DNA of 64,000 nt from Streptomyces flavochromogenes (GTDB lineage Bacteria; Actinomycetota; Actinomycetes; Streptomycetales; Streptomycetaceae), in the NCBI RefSeq assembly GCF_000717595.1, contig NZ_JNZO01000005.1, positions 234,781 through 298,780 on the forward strand. The letters run 5' to 3'. The position numbers and the translations under genes are program-made. The notes below the pieces were generated by a model. That model ran no database searches and was not told the DNA's origin. It worked only from the letters and a program-made list of their open reading frames with translations. Shown here piece by piece: positions 36,390-45,265 of this stretch (positions within the stretch are counted from its first letter, which is position 1; each line of letters begins with the position of its first letter).

Positions 36390-36857
36390 ATGGCGCACGC
36401 GACCACCCCCCGGATGACCAACCCCGCCTACGTCCTTCCCGGAGCCGGTCCGGCGATCCAGGAGCTGGTGAAGGCGACCCGTGAGGGCGGCGTTCCCGAG
36501 TCGACCCTGGAGCTGGTGCACCTGCGGGCCAGCCAGATCAACAGCTGCGGGTTCTGCGTCGACTACGGCGCGAAGAGCGCCCGGAAGAACGGGGTGAGCG
36601 ACGAGAAGCTGTTCGCCGTCGCCGCGTGGCGCGAGGCCCCGTACTTCTCCGACGAGGAGCGCGCGGCCCTCGCCCTTGCCGAGGCGGCGACCCGGCTCGC
36701 CGACACCTCGGACGCCGTGCCGGACGAGGTCTGGGACGCCGCCGCCGACCACTACGACGAGAGGCAGCTCGCCGCGATCGTCCTGATGGTCGCGGTCACC
36801 AACCTGTTCAACCGGATCAACGTCACCGTCCGCCAGCCGGCCGGAGTCGGCCTCTGA
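36390..36857 (+). CDS. Carboxymuconolactone decarboxylase/AhpD-like protein
   Basis: 155 residues. The redox motif INSCGFCVDYGAKSAR is the CxxC of AhpD-type alkylhydroperoxidases. The rest is helical with the ERAALALAEAATRLAD pattern of the family. ATG 36390 follows GAGGAG. A role in peroxide detoxification is usual for the family; partner proteins are not encoded nearby. Confidence 0.9.
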   Translation: MAHATTPRMTNPAYVLPGAGPAIQELVKATREGGVPESTLELVHLRASQINSCGFCVDYGAKSARKNGVSDEKLFAVAAWREAPYFSDEERAALALAEAATRLADTSDAVPDEVWDAAADHYDERQLAAIVLMVAVTNLFNRINVTVRQPAGVGL

Positions 36858-36877
36858 CGGGGGCAGGCGGGGGCCGG

Positions 36878-37369
36878 TCAGGCGGGAGCGGCCGGTCGGG
36901 CAGGGGCGGCGGCGGCCCGTGGCCGGCGGGCGAGCAACACGTCCACCGGGTCCTCGGACTCGTACGTGAAGCCCTCCCGCTCGTAGAGGCGGCGGGCGGC
37001 GCTGCCCTGGAGCACGACCAGGCGGACCGGGGCCGCGGCCTCGTCCGCCCGGGCGAGGAGCTCCCGCAGGACCGCCGCCCCGAGGCCCCGCCCCTGGACC
37101 TCGGGGGCCAGGTAGAAGTGCTCCAGGTAGAGCCCTTCACCGCCTTCGTACGGGCGGAGCGTGACGCAGCCCGTGAAGGCGCCGTCCACCTCGATGACCG
37201 AGGTGTACTCGGCCGAGAAGCCGTCCCGCAGCCGTTGCCGCACCCGGTGCGCGTCGTAGCGTCCGAGGCGCACGAGGTCGTCGCGCATGACCACGGCCCG
37301 CAGCTCGGCCATCGCCTCGATGTCGTCCGCCCGCCCGGGGCGCAGCGACCAGTTCGTTTCCCCATACAT
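36878..37369 (-). CDS. GNAT-family N-acetyltransferase
   Basis: 163 residues. LRPGRADDIEAMAELR is a typical start, FYLAPEVQGRGLGAAVLRELLARA is the acetyl-CoA motif A, and ARRLYEREGFTYES is the end of the fold. It ends in an Ala/Pro-rich tail. It converges on the CMD gene with a 20-bp gap. Substrate unknown. Confidence 0.88.
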   Translation of the reverse strand: MYGETNWSLRPGRADDIEAMAELRAVVMRDDLVRLGRYDAHRVRQRLRDGFSAEYTSVIEVDGAFTGCVTLRPYEGGEGLYLEHFYLAPEVQGRGLGAAVLRELLARADEAAAPVRLVVLQGSAARRLYEREGFTYESEDPVDVLLARRPRAAAAPARPAAPA

Positions 37370-37438
37370 GGATGCATCCTAGGAAGGCTTCGAGAGCGGC
37401 TTCGTAACCGGATCCACGCCGTCCGCGTTGGTGCGGGC

Positions 37439-37654
37439 ATGAAGAAGATGCTCACCGCAGTCGCCCTGACCTGTTTCGCCGCGACCGGCGGCCTGGCCGC
37501 CGCCGGAACCGCCGCCGCCGACGCGGGCGGGGTGAACCTGCCGTCGGTCGTGCCGCTCAGCGGCGTCCTGACCCCGAAGGCCAAGCCGGCCGGTACGCCC
37601 GACCTGCCGCCCGCGAACGCGGCGGTGGAGCGCCTGCTCCCCGGACACCGCTGA
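37439..37654 (+). CDS. Small secreted protein
   Basis: 71 residues. MKKMLTAVALTCFAATGG and the following Ala/Gly stretch form a signal peptide with a likely cut after AAADA. The mature peptide is only about 43 residues (Pro/Leu/Val-rich, LPSVVPLSGVLTP) with no Cys, so it is not a lipoprotein or chaplin. A terminator follows at once. Function unknown. Confidence 0.65.
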   Translation: MKKMLTAVALTCFAATGGLAAAGTAAADAGGVNLPSVVPLSGVLTPKAKPAGTPDLPPANAAVERLLPGHR

Positions 37655-37676
37655 GCCGTACGCGGGTGACGCAGGA

Positions 37677-37714
37677 CGAAGGTGGCGGGACCCCCCACGG
37701 GCCCGCCACCTTCG
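37677..37714. terminator. Bidirectional hairpin terminator
   Basis: A perfect 13-bp stem, CGAAGGTGGCGGG with its complement, and a 12-nt loop. It lies between the small secreted protein gene and the convergent APC permease gene. Confidence 0.82.
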
Positions 37715-37745
37715 CGTTTCCACGACTCGGGAAGACGCGCCCGAC

Positions 37746-39329
37746 TCAGTCGGCGACGACCAGCGACGGCGTCTCCTTCGTCAGGACCTCGCCGCGGAAG
37801 AACGCGGGGCTCCGGCGCTGCATGACCAGCATGATGACCACGCCGATGAGCAGCAGTCCGACGCCGATCACGAAGACCGAGCCGACGCCGAGGACCGCGG
37901 AGCCGGAGCCGTACGCCGGGTCCCACATGTCGTACAGCGTCTTGCCGAAGACGGCGGTCAGCATCAGTCCGCCGAGCAGCGGCATCAGGCCCTTGTAGGC
38001 GAAGTCCCGGCCGGAGCGGAAGAGCTCGCCCCGGAAGTACCAGACGCAGGCGAAGGCCGTGAGCGCGTAGTAGAAGCAGATCATCAGGCCGAGCGCGTAG
38101 ATGGTGTCGACCAGGACGTTCTCGCTGAGCAGGGTCATCACGGTGTAGAAGACGCCGGTGGCGACACCGGCCACGACCGTGGCCTTGCCGGGGGTCTTGA
38201 AGACCGGGTGGACCTTCGTGAAGGACTTCGGCAGGGCCTCGTACGTGGACATCGCGAGCACCGTGCGGGCGACCGGGATGAACGTGGTCTGGAGGCTGGC
38301 GGCCGCCGAGGCGAGGACCGCGACGAAGAGCAGGATGCCGAGCGTGGGGCCCATGACCGGGCCGGCGAGAGCGGCGAAGACGTTGTCGGAGGTCTCCGGG
38401 TTGGCGAGGCCGAGGCCTTCCTCGCCGGAGCCGACGACCATCTGGGCCGCGATGCCGGTGGCCAGGTAGGAGCCGACCAGGACGACCATCGCGATGAGCG
38501 CGGCGCGGCCGGGGGTCTTGGCGCTGCCGGTGGTCTCCTCGTTGGTCGCCATGCAGGCGTCCCAGCCCCAGTACATGAAGATCGAGAGCGAGAGGCCGGC
38601 GGTGAAGGCGGCGAAGGACTGCACCGCGAAGGGGTTCATCCAGGACCAGGAGAAGTCGACCGAGGTCTCGAAGGAGCCGGCCTTCGTCAGGGCCATGCCC
38701 ACGAAGACGGCGAGGACGACGAGCTGGAGGCCGACGAGGGTGTACTGGACGCCCTTGGTGGCGGTCATGCCGCGGTAGCTGATCGCGGTGGCCGCGGCGA
38801 TGAGGGCCAGGCAGGTGACGATGTGGACGGCTTTGTTGTCGTCCAGGGCGGCGATGGACTCGTTGCCGCTGATCTCACCGGCGAGGAGCCAGAAGTAGGA
38901 GGTCGCGACGCCCGCCAGGTTGGAGAGGACGATGATCGTCGCGATGACGAGGCCCCAGCCGCACATCCAGCCGATCCGGGGCCCGAAGGCCTTCACGGTC
39001 CAGGTGAACGAGGTGCCGCAGTCGGGCATGACCTTGTTGAGCTCCCGGTACGCGAAGGCGACGAGGAGCATCGGGAGGAAGCCGGCGAGGAAGATCGCGG
39101 GCATCTGCAGTCCGACCTCGCCGGCGGTGGAGCCGAGCGTCGAGGTCAGGCAGTAGACGGGGGCGACGGTCGAGATGCCGATGACGGCACTGCCGAGGAG
39201 GCCGACGGAGTTGCCGCCGAGGCCTTTGGTGCGCACGCCATGGGCACCGGCCGCGCCGTCGGTGTCACCCGGGGCGTTGACGCCCCTTACCGTGTCTCCG
39301 GCCTGGGGCCGCGCTTCCACCTGAGTCAT
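37746..39329 (-). CDS. APC-family amino acid permease
   Basis: 527 residues with 12 or more helices. The N-terminal GNSVGLLGSAVIGISTVAP is the helix-1 unwound glycine region of APC transporters, followed by YRELNKVMPDCGTSFTW. ATG 39329 is used; a longer frame opens at 39359 with no ribosome-binding site. A palindrome lies 134 nt upstream. It is the gene after the aldehyde dehydrogenase on the same strand and might import that pathway's amine or amino acid, which is inference from position only. Confidence 0.9.
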   Translation of the reverse strand: MTQVEARPQAGDTVRGVNAPGDTDGAAGAHGVRTKGLGGNSVGLLGSAVIGISTVAPVYCLTSTLGSTAGEVGLQMPAIFLAGFLPMLLVAFAYRELNKVMPDCGTSFTWTVKAFGPRIGWMCGWGLVIATIIVLSNLAGVATSYFWLLAGEISGNESIAALDDNKAVHIVTCLALIAAATAISYRGMTATKGVQYTLVGLQLVVLAVFVGMALTKAGSFETSVDFSWSWMNPFAVQSFAAFTAGLSLSIFMYWGWDACMATNEETTGSAKTPGRAALIAMVVLVGSYLATGIAAQMVVGSGEEGLGLANPETSDNVFAALAGPVMGPTLGILLFVAVLASAAASLQTTFIPVARTVLAMSTYEALPKSFTKVHPVFKTPGKATVVAGVATGVFYTVMTLLSENVLVDTIYALGLMICFYYALTAFACVWYFRGELFRSGRDFAYKGLMPLLGGLMLTAVFGKTLYDMWDPAYGSGSAVLGVGSVFVIGVGLLLIGVVIMLVMQRRSPAFFRGEVLTKETPSLVVAD

Positions 39330-39462
39330 GAACAGGACGTTAAATGCTGCGGTTTCCATATCCGGAGGATGAAAATCCGCTCATCTGATCGATCGCCGCC
39401 TTGCATTGCGAGGGTCGAAGCGGACACGTACCAATGATTGAAAGATCGACCAACGGCACGGG

Positions 39463-39488
39463 CCGACCAACTGGTAGGTCGGTCGACC
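39463..39488. promoter_or_regulatory. Operator-like inverted repeat upstream of the APC permease
   Basis: CCGACC-AACTGGTA-GGTCGG (39463-39482) has perfect 6-bp outer arms; the abutting GGTCGACC (39481-39488) is a second palindrome. Both differ from the TCTGACG regulon site. The rest of 39330-39567 shows nothing I can name. Confidence 0.5.
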
Positions 39489-39567
39489 CATGTCCGATAT
39501 GCGGGAACCGCAGCCAGGTCCGGAATGTCCGTTTCGAAATTTTCCCGAGGAATTTTCGAGGACGTCG

Positions 39568-41019
39568 TCAGCCCGGCCACACCACCGCTTGCAGCTCGCT
39601 GTACGCGTGCAGCGCGTACGAGCCCACCTCCCGTCCGACCCCGCTCCGCTTGAATCCGCCGAACGGCGCCTCCATGTTCCGTCCGATCGTGTTCACGCCC
39701 ACCCCGCCGGCCCGCAGCCGGGCCGCGATCCGGAAGGCGCGGGCCACGTCGCCCGACCACACGTAGTCGAGGAGCCCGTAGTCGCTGTCGTTGGCGAGCG
39801 CGATCCCCTCCTCCTCGTCGTCGAAGGGCACCACCACGACGACCGGCCCGAAGATCTCCTCCCGCACCACCCGCATCTCGTTGGTGCAGTCGGCGAGCAG
39901 CGTCGGCGCCACGTAGAACCCCTTCGGAAGGTCCGGCCGCTCGCCGCCGACGACGACCCGCGCCCCTTCCTTCCGGCCGAGCTCCACGTACGACTCCACC
40001 CGGTCACGGTGGGCCGCCGAGATCACCGGGCCGACGATCGTGCCCTGCTCCGCCGGGTCCCCCACCTTCATGAAGGCCAGATAACCGGTGAGCTTCTCGA
40101 TCAGCCGCTCGTAGATCCCGCGCTGGGCGAGCACCCGGGTCGGGGCCGTACAGATCTGTCCGCTGTAGAAGGAGAACGTCGTCCCGATCCCCGTCACCGC
40201 CGAGTCCAGGTCGGCGTCGTCGAAGACGAGCGCGGCCCCCTTGCCGCCCAGCTCCATCAGCTGCCGCTTGAGCGTGCCCCCGCAGACCTCGCCGATCGCC
40301 TGCCCGACCGCCGTGGAGCCGGTGAACGACACCATGTCGACGTCCGGCGAGTCCACGGCCGCCCTCCCCGCCTCCACCGAGGAGCCGGTGACCACGTTGA
40401 CGACACCCGGCGGGACGCCGGCCTCCTCCAGGGCGCGGGTCATCGCGTACACGGAGAGCGGGTCCTGCGGGGCGGGCTTCACCAGGACCGTGTTGCCCAT
40501 CGCGAGCGCGGGGGCGACCTTGCCGGCCGGGTTGGCCCAGGGGTTGTTGTACGAGGTGATGCAGGTGACGACCCCGACCGGGCGGCGCACCGCCACCGCG
40601 CCGAACACCCCGGCCTTCCCCATCGGGCCCGCCTCGTTGATCTGCGGGGGCAGCGCCTGCTCGACCGGCTCCATGGCCCCGCGCGCGTACCGCCGGAAGC
40701 GGGCGGAGCCGACCGCGACCTGCATGCCGCGCGCCGTGCCGGTGGTGGCGCCGGTCTCGGCGCGGGCGAGGAGGGTGTTCGCCTCGGCGTCCCTGGCCAT
40801 CAGGTCGGCGGCCCGGTCGAGGATGGCCGCCCGCTCCTCCGGTCTCGTCCGGGACCAGGAGCCGAAGGCCTCGCGGGCAGCCGCGGCCGCGTCGTACACC
40901 TGGGCGCGGGAGGCCTCCGGGGCGAGGCCCACGACCTCCTCGGTGGCCGGATCGATCACCTCGTAGTGGCCGCCGTCGGGCTCGACCCACTCGCCGCCGA
41001 TGAAGAGCTTCTGGTTCAC
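39568..41019 (-). CDS. NAD(P)-dependent aldehyde dehydrogenase
   Basis: 483 residues, full length for the family. FTGSTAVGQAIGE binds the cofactor, the general base lies in MELGGKGAALVFDDAD, and the nucleophilic Cys is in FYSGQICTAPTRVL. The substrate is some aldehyde from the neighbouring pathway. ATG 41019 overlaps the stop of the deacylase gene by 4 nt (ATGA), so the two are translationally coupled. No regulon palindrome precedes the pair. Confidence 0.93.
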   Translation of the reverse strand: MNQKLFIGGEWVEPDGGHYEVIDPATEEVVGLAPEASRAQVYDAAAAAREAFGSWSRTRPEERAAILDRAADLMARDAEANTLLARAETGATTGTARGMQVAVGSARFRRYARGAMEPVEQALPPQINEAGPMGKAGVFGAVAVRRPVGVVTCITSYNNPWANPAGKVAPALAMGNTVLVKPAPQDPLSVYAMTRALEEAGVPPGVVNVVTGSSVEAGRAAVDSPDVDMVSFTGSTAVGQAIGEVCGGTLKRQLMELGGKGAALVFDDADLDSAVTGIGTTFSFYSGQICTAPTRVLAQRGIYERLIEKLTGYLAFMKVGDPAEQGTIVGPVISAAHRDRVESYVELGRKEGARVVVGGERPDLPKGFYVAPTLLADCTNEMRVVREEIFGPVVVVVPFDDEEEGIALANDSDYGLLDYVWSGDVARAFRIAARLRAGGVGVNTIGRNMEAPFGGFKRSGVGREVGSYALHAYSELQAVVWPG

Positions 41020-42755
41020 CTGGTCGCCACCGTCCTCGTGTCACGGCCGGAGCGCAGTACCTTCCCCGGGACCGCGCCGGTCACCTCGTCGTCCCGTACC
41101 GTCTCCACGCCGTTGACCCGTACCGACACGATGCCGACCGCCCGCGAGTCGAGCCGCGGGCTGTCCCCCGGCAGGTCGTGCACGAGGGTCGCCGGACCCG
41201 CGTCGATCCGCTCCGGGTCGAAGAGGACCAGGTCGGCGTGGAAGCCCTCGGTGACCCGGCCGCGCTCGCGGAGCCCGAAGAGCCGGGCCGGGTCGTCGGT
41301 CAGCATCCGCACCGCCCGCTCCAGGGGCACGAGCTTCCGGCCGCGCAGACAGTCACCGAGGAACCGGGTCGTGTACGGCGCCCCGCACATCCGGTCCAGG
41401 TGGGCGCCCGCGTCGGAGCCGCCGAGCATCACGTCCTCGTGGTCCCAGGTCTCGCGGCGCAGCGCCCAGGACGCCGGGTCGTTGTCGCTGGGCATCGGCC
41501 ACAGGATCGTCCGGAGCTCGTCGTTGGCGCAGATCTCGACGAGGCACTGGAACGGGTCCTGGCCGCGCTCGGCCGCGATGTCGTCGACGACGCGGCCGGT
41601 GAGGCCCTCGTTCTCGGGGCTGTACGTGTCCCCGACGACGTACCGCCCGAAGTGGGCGAGGCGCCGGAAGACCCCGGCCTCCTTGGAGTCGGCGCGCCGC
41701 AGCATCTCGGCCCGCACGTCCGGGTCGCGGAGCCTCGCGATCCGCTCGGGGACGGGAAGGCCGAGGATCTCGCCCCACCCCGGGATGAGGTTGAGGGCGC
41801 AGAAGGTCCCGAGCGACATGTTCATGGGGGTCAGAATCGGCATGGTGAGGGCGACGATCCGGCCGCCGGACTTCCGGGCCCGCTCGGAGGCGGTGAGCTG
41901 GCGCGGGACGCGCTCGGGGACGGCGGCGTCGATCGTGAGGACGTTCCAGTTGAGCGGGCGTCCCGCGGCGGCGGTCATCTCGACGAACAGCTCGATCTCG
42001 TCGTCGGAGAACTGGTCGAGACAGCCGGCCAGGATCGCTTCGAGCTGGGTGCCCTCGTGCTCGCCGACGGCACGGGAGAGCGCGATGAGCTCCTCCGGGC
42101 CGGCGTGCCGGGAGGCGACGGGGGCGCCGTCGCCGTCGGAGTGGGTGGACGACTGGGTGGTGGAGAGCCCCCAGGCACCGGCCTCCATGGCCTCCTTGAG
42201 GACGGCGACCATGTGCGCGAGCTGCTCGGGGGTGGGCTGCCCGCCGACGGCGTCCGGGCCCATCACGTAACGGCGCAGGGCACAGTGGCCCACCATGAAA
42301 CCGGCGTTGACGGCGATACGGCCGTCGAGGGCGTCGAGGTACTCGGCGAACGACGACCAGGACCAGTCGACGCCCTCCTCCAGGGCCTTCAGGGCCATCC
42401 CCTCGACCTTGGACATCATGCGACGGGTGTAGTCGGCGTCCTCGGGCCGGTCCGGATGGAGCGGGGCCAGGGTGAAACCGCAGTTGCCGCCGGCGACGGT
42501 GGTGACGCCGTGGTTCATGGACGGGGTGGCGTACGGGTCCCAGAACAGCTGGGCGTCGTAGTGGGTGTGCGGGTCGACGAAGCCGGGCGTGAGGACGAGA
42601 CCCGTGGCGTCCTCGGTGGTCCGGGCCTCCTCGCGTACGGTGCCGGGCTCGGCGACGACGGCGATCCGGCCGTCGCGGATGCCGACGTCGGCGGTGAAGG
42701 CGGGGGCGCCGGTGCCGTCCACGACGGTGGCGCCCGTGATGAGGTGGTCGAGCAT
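41016..42755 (-). CDS. N-acyl-D-amino-acid deacylase family amidohydrolase
   Basis: 579 residues. The metal-binding GFVDPHTHYDAQLFWDP (HxH) and the late GGSDAGAHLDRM motif mark the D-aminoacylase branch of the amidohydrolase superfamily. These enzymes cleave N-acyl groups from D-amino acids or related amides. ATG 42755 follows AAAGGGA. It is the first gene of a pair with the aldehyde dehydrogenase. In this family substrate prediction is unreliable. Confidence 0.88.
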   Translation of the reverse strand: MLDHLITGATVVDGTGAPAFTADVGIRDGRIAVVAEPGTVREEARTTEDATGLVLTPGFVDPHTHYDAQLFWDPYATPSMNHGVTTVAGGNCGFTLAPLHPDRPEDADYTRRMMSKVEGMALKALEEGVDWSWSSFAEYLDALDGRIAVNAGFMVGHCALRRYVMGPDAVGGQPTPEQLAHMVAVLKEAMEAGAWGLSTTQSSTHSDGDGAPVASRHAGPEELIALSRAVGEHEGTQLEAILAGCLDQFSDDEIELFVEMTAAAGRPLNWNVLTIDAAVPERVPRQLTASERARKSGGRIVALTMPILTPMNMSLGTFCALNLIPGWGEILGLPVPERIARLRDPDVRAEMLRRADSKEAGVFRRLAHFGRYVVGDTYSPENEGLTGRVVDDIAAERGQDPFQCLVEICANDELRTILWPMPSDNDPASWALRRETWDHEDVMLGGSDAGAHLDRMCGAPYTTRFLGDCLRGRKLVPLERAVRMLTDDPARLFGLRERGRVTEGFHADLVLFDPERIDAGPATLVHDLPGDSPRLDSRAVGIVSVRVNGVETVRDDEVTGAVPGKVLRSGRDTRTVATR

Positions 42756-43259
42756 GACGGTCCCTTTCTGGACGTGGACACGGGTGTGCCCCGGACCGGG
42801 GGCCGCCGCGGAACGGCCTCCGGCCGGGGCCGGTACGGGGCAGCGGTCCGGGAAGACACCACCCCGCGCTTGGCGCACACGGGCCGCGCCGGCACACGAC
42901 CCCCACGCTGCGGGCTTGCGGGCTGCGCCGGCGCGGGCCGCGTCGTCCCGCGCCTCCCCGTTGCGGGCCGCTGGCTGCGGGCCGCGCCCGCCCCGCCGCC
43001 CCCGCTGTGGGCTAGGCCCCCGCTGCCCCCTCGTTGCGGGCAGCTGTTCCGCTGGGGCGTGGGGGTCCCCCCGGACGGAGTCCGGGGGGGTGGGCACAAC
43101 GGAACGGCGCCCGTTGCCGGGCCCGGGCTTCCGCGCCCTGACCCGCACCCGGGTGCGCGCCGCACTGTGGGTGCGGGTCCAGGCACAAGGGGCGGAGGCG
43201 CCGCCAAGGGCGCCGGCCCGTGGGGTGGCGGGCGCGGCCCGCCGCGGGCATGTTCCGGT
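42756..43259. other. 504-bp gene-free region with a hairpin-bearing intergenic repeat
   Basis: No credible gene is seen. CCCCCCGGAC-GGA-GTCCGGGGGG (43067-43089) is a perfect 10-bp stem. It is flanked by GTTCCG (near 43046) and CGGAAC (near 43103) in inverted order, so the whole of about 43030-43125 could fold. The sequence around it (repeated TTGCGGGC and GCTGCGGGC words) looks like the Streptomyces intergenic elements I remember from other genomes, but I cannot confirm this. It would also end transcription of the LLM gene. Confidence 0.5.
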
Positions 43260-44384
43260 CTACGCGCCCGACGACTGACGGAAGCGGGTCGTGCGGTGGA
43301 CCGGGTCCGTGTCGATCTTCGGGATCACATGCTCACCGATCAGCTTGATCGAGTTCATCGTGTCCTCGTACGAGATCCCGATCGGCAGCCCGAAGGACAG
43401 CTGGTCCGCCCCCGCCTGCTCCCACCGCTTGCACTGCGCCAGGACCTCCGACGGGTCGCCGCAGATCATCAGTTCCTCCTGGATGAGGAGTTCGATGATC
43501 TCGGCCGAGTACTCGGGCAGGAGCTCCGGCCACTCGGGGATGCCCTCCGGCCGCGGGAAGGTGTCGTGGTAGCGGAACAGCAGGGACTGGAGGTAGTTCA
43601 GACCGCCGCCCACCGCGATCTCGACCGCCTTGTCGTGCGTCTCGGCGCAGATCGCCGTCGAGGTCACCATGACGTTGTCGTTGACGAAGTCGCCGATCGC
43701 CTTGGCTTCCTTGATCGCGGTCTTGTACGACTCGACGACCCATTCCATGTCGGAGACCTTCTGCACGCTGAAGCCGAGGACGCCGAGGCCCTTCTTGCCG
43801 GCCATGGCGTACGAGGAGGGGGATCCGGCGGCGTACCACATGGCGGGGTGGGACTTCCCGTACGGCTTCGGGAGGACCTTGCGGGGCGGCAGGGACCAGT
43901 GCTTGCCCTGGAAACCGACGTACTCGTCCTGGAGCCACATCTTGGGGAACTCGGCGATCGTCTCCTCCCACAGCTCCTTGGTGTGGTTCATGTCGGTGAT
44001 GCCCGGCATGAACCCGAGGATCTCGTGGGAGCCCGCACCCCGGCCGGAGCCGAACTCGAAGCGTCCGCCGGAGAGATGGTCGAGCATGGCGACCTTCTCG
44101 GCGACCTTCACCGGGTGGTTGACGGGGGCGAGGGGGTTGAAGATGCCCGAGCCGAGGTGGATCCGGTCGGTGGCGTGGGCGAGGTAGCCCAGGTAGACGT
44201 CGTTGGCGGAGAGGTGCGAGTACTCCTCCAGGAAGTGGTGCTCCGAGGCCCAGGCGTACTTGAAGCCGGACCTGTCCGCCTGGATGACGTACTCGGTCTC
44301 CTCCATGAGCGCCTTGTGCTCGGCTTCGGGATCGGTCTCGGCGCGCTTGCCGACGTATCCCTGTACGAAGATCCCGAATTCCAA
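43260..44384 (-). CDS. LLM-class flavin-dependent oxidoreductase (luciferase-like)
   Basis: 374 residues. EFGIFVQGYVGKR, WASEHHFLEEYSHLSAND, GSGIFNPLAPVNHPVKVAEK and GGRFEFGSGRGAGSHE are typical of bacterial luciferase-like monooxygenases using FMNH2 or F420. The start is TTG 44384; no other start gives the expected N-terminal strand. Two regulon operators (44409 and 44472) lie in its promoter, so it should be co-regulated with the acyl-CoA genes. It could oxygenate or dehydrogenate a pathway intermediate. Confidence 0.9.
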   Translation of the reverse strand: MEFGIFVQGYVGKRAETDPEAEHKALMEETEYVIQADRSGFKYAWASEHHFLEEYSHLSANDVYLGYLAHATDRIHLGSGIFNPLAPVNHPVKVAEKVAMLDHLSGGRFEFGSGRGAGSHEILGFMPGITDMNHTKELWEETIAEFPKMWLQDEYVGFQGKHWSLPPRKVLPKPYGKSHPAMWYAAGSPSSYAMAGKKGLGVLGFSVQKVSDMEWVVESYKTAIKEAKAIGDFVNDNVMVTSTAICAETHDKAVEIAVGGGLNYLQSLLFRYHDTFPRPEGIPEWPELLPEYSAEIIELLIQEELMICGDPSEVLAQCKRWEQAGADQLSFGLPIGISYEDTMNSIKLIGEHVIPKIDTDPVHRTTRFRQSSGA

Positions 44385-44408
44385 GGGGGTTCACCGTCCT
44401 CGTGAGTT

Positions 44409-44488
44409 TCTGACGTGTCGTCAGATTCGTGATGTGCCCGACTGTCGCACCGCGGGGTGGACCCGTCAATACCTGACGAGCCGTCAGA
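44409..44488. promoter_or_regulatory. Two regulon operators upstream of the LLM gene
   Basis: TCTGACG-TGT-CGTCAGA (44409-44425) is perfectly symmetric. CCTGACG-AGC-CGTCAGA (44472-44488) differs in one outer base. Centres are 63 bp apart, six helical turns. Confidence 0.8.
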
Positions 44489-44493
44489 TAGGG

Positions 44494-45255
44494 TTAGAAG
44501 AGGCTGACTCCCGCCAGCCAGCCGCCGTCGATCACGAACGGCTGCCCCGTGATGTACGCCGAGTCCTCCCCGGTCAGGAACAGCGCGAGGGCCGCCACCT
44601 CGTCGGGGCGCCCGATCCGTCCGAGCGGCACGAGCTTGCGGTACAGCTCGGCCGTGGCGGCCGGGTCCACGCCCTCCGGGTTGCTCATGGGGGTGTCGAT
44701 GGCGCCCGGGCACACGGCGTTCACCCGGATCCCCTTCGCGGCCAGCTCCAGGGCGGCCACCCGGGTCAGCCCGAGGACGGCGTGCTTCGAGGCGGCGTAC
44801 GCGCCGACGCCGGCCATCCCGGTCAGGCCCGTGTACGAGGCCGTGTTGACGATCGTCCCGCCGCCGGCCGCCGCGATCTCGGGCGCGACGGTACGGATAC
44901 CGAGGAAGCAGCCGGTCTGGTTGACGGAGACGATCGCCTGGAACTCCTCCAGCGGAGTGGAGAGCAGCTCGTTGAAGCGGAGGATGCCGGCGTTGTTGAC
45001 CAGCCCGTCGATCTTCCCGAACCGCTCCTTGGCGACGGCCACGGCCGCGACCCAGTCGTCCTCCCTGGTCACGTCCAGACGGACGTAGACGGCCCGCTCC
45101 TCCCCCAGCTCCTTGGCCAGCGTCGCGCCGGCGCCGTCGAGGACGTCCCCGAGGACGACCCTGGCCCCCTGCCCGGCGAACAGCCGGGCCTCCTGCTCGC
45201 CCTGTCCGCGCGCCGCACCGGTGACGAGGACGACCCGCCCGTCGAGTGTGCCCAT
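44494..45255 (-). CDS. Short-chain dehydrogenase/reductase
   Basis: 253 residues, classical SDR. TGAARGQGEQEARLFA binds the cofactor, DGLVNNAGIL is the structural motif, catalytic Tyr and Lys are in YAASKHAV, and the end is QPFVIDGGW. ATG 45255 follows AGGAG. It starts 10 nt after the stop of the upstream LLM gene, so both are transcribed from the operators at 46224 and 46266. Confidence 0.92.
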   Translation of the reverse strand: MGTLDGRVVLVTGAARGQGEQEARLFAGQGARVVLGDVLDGAGATLAKELGEERAVYVRLDVTREDDWVAAVAVAKERFGKIDGLVNNAGILRFNELLSTPLEEFQAIVSVNQTGCFLGIRTVAPEIAAAGGGTIVNTASYTGLTGMAGVGAYAASKHAVLGLTRVAALELAAKGIRVNAVCPGAIDTPMSNPEGVDPAATAELYRKLVPLGRIGRPDEVAALALFLTGEDSAYITGQPFVIDGGWLAGVSLF

Positions 45256-45265
45256 GTCCGTACTC

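Noticed and set aside
42756..43259. A gene in the 504-bp gap upstream of the deacylase
   Set aside because: Frames crossing it have no start signal, broken codon bias and Pro/Arg/Gly-only composition.
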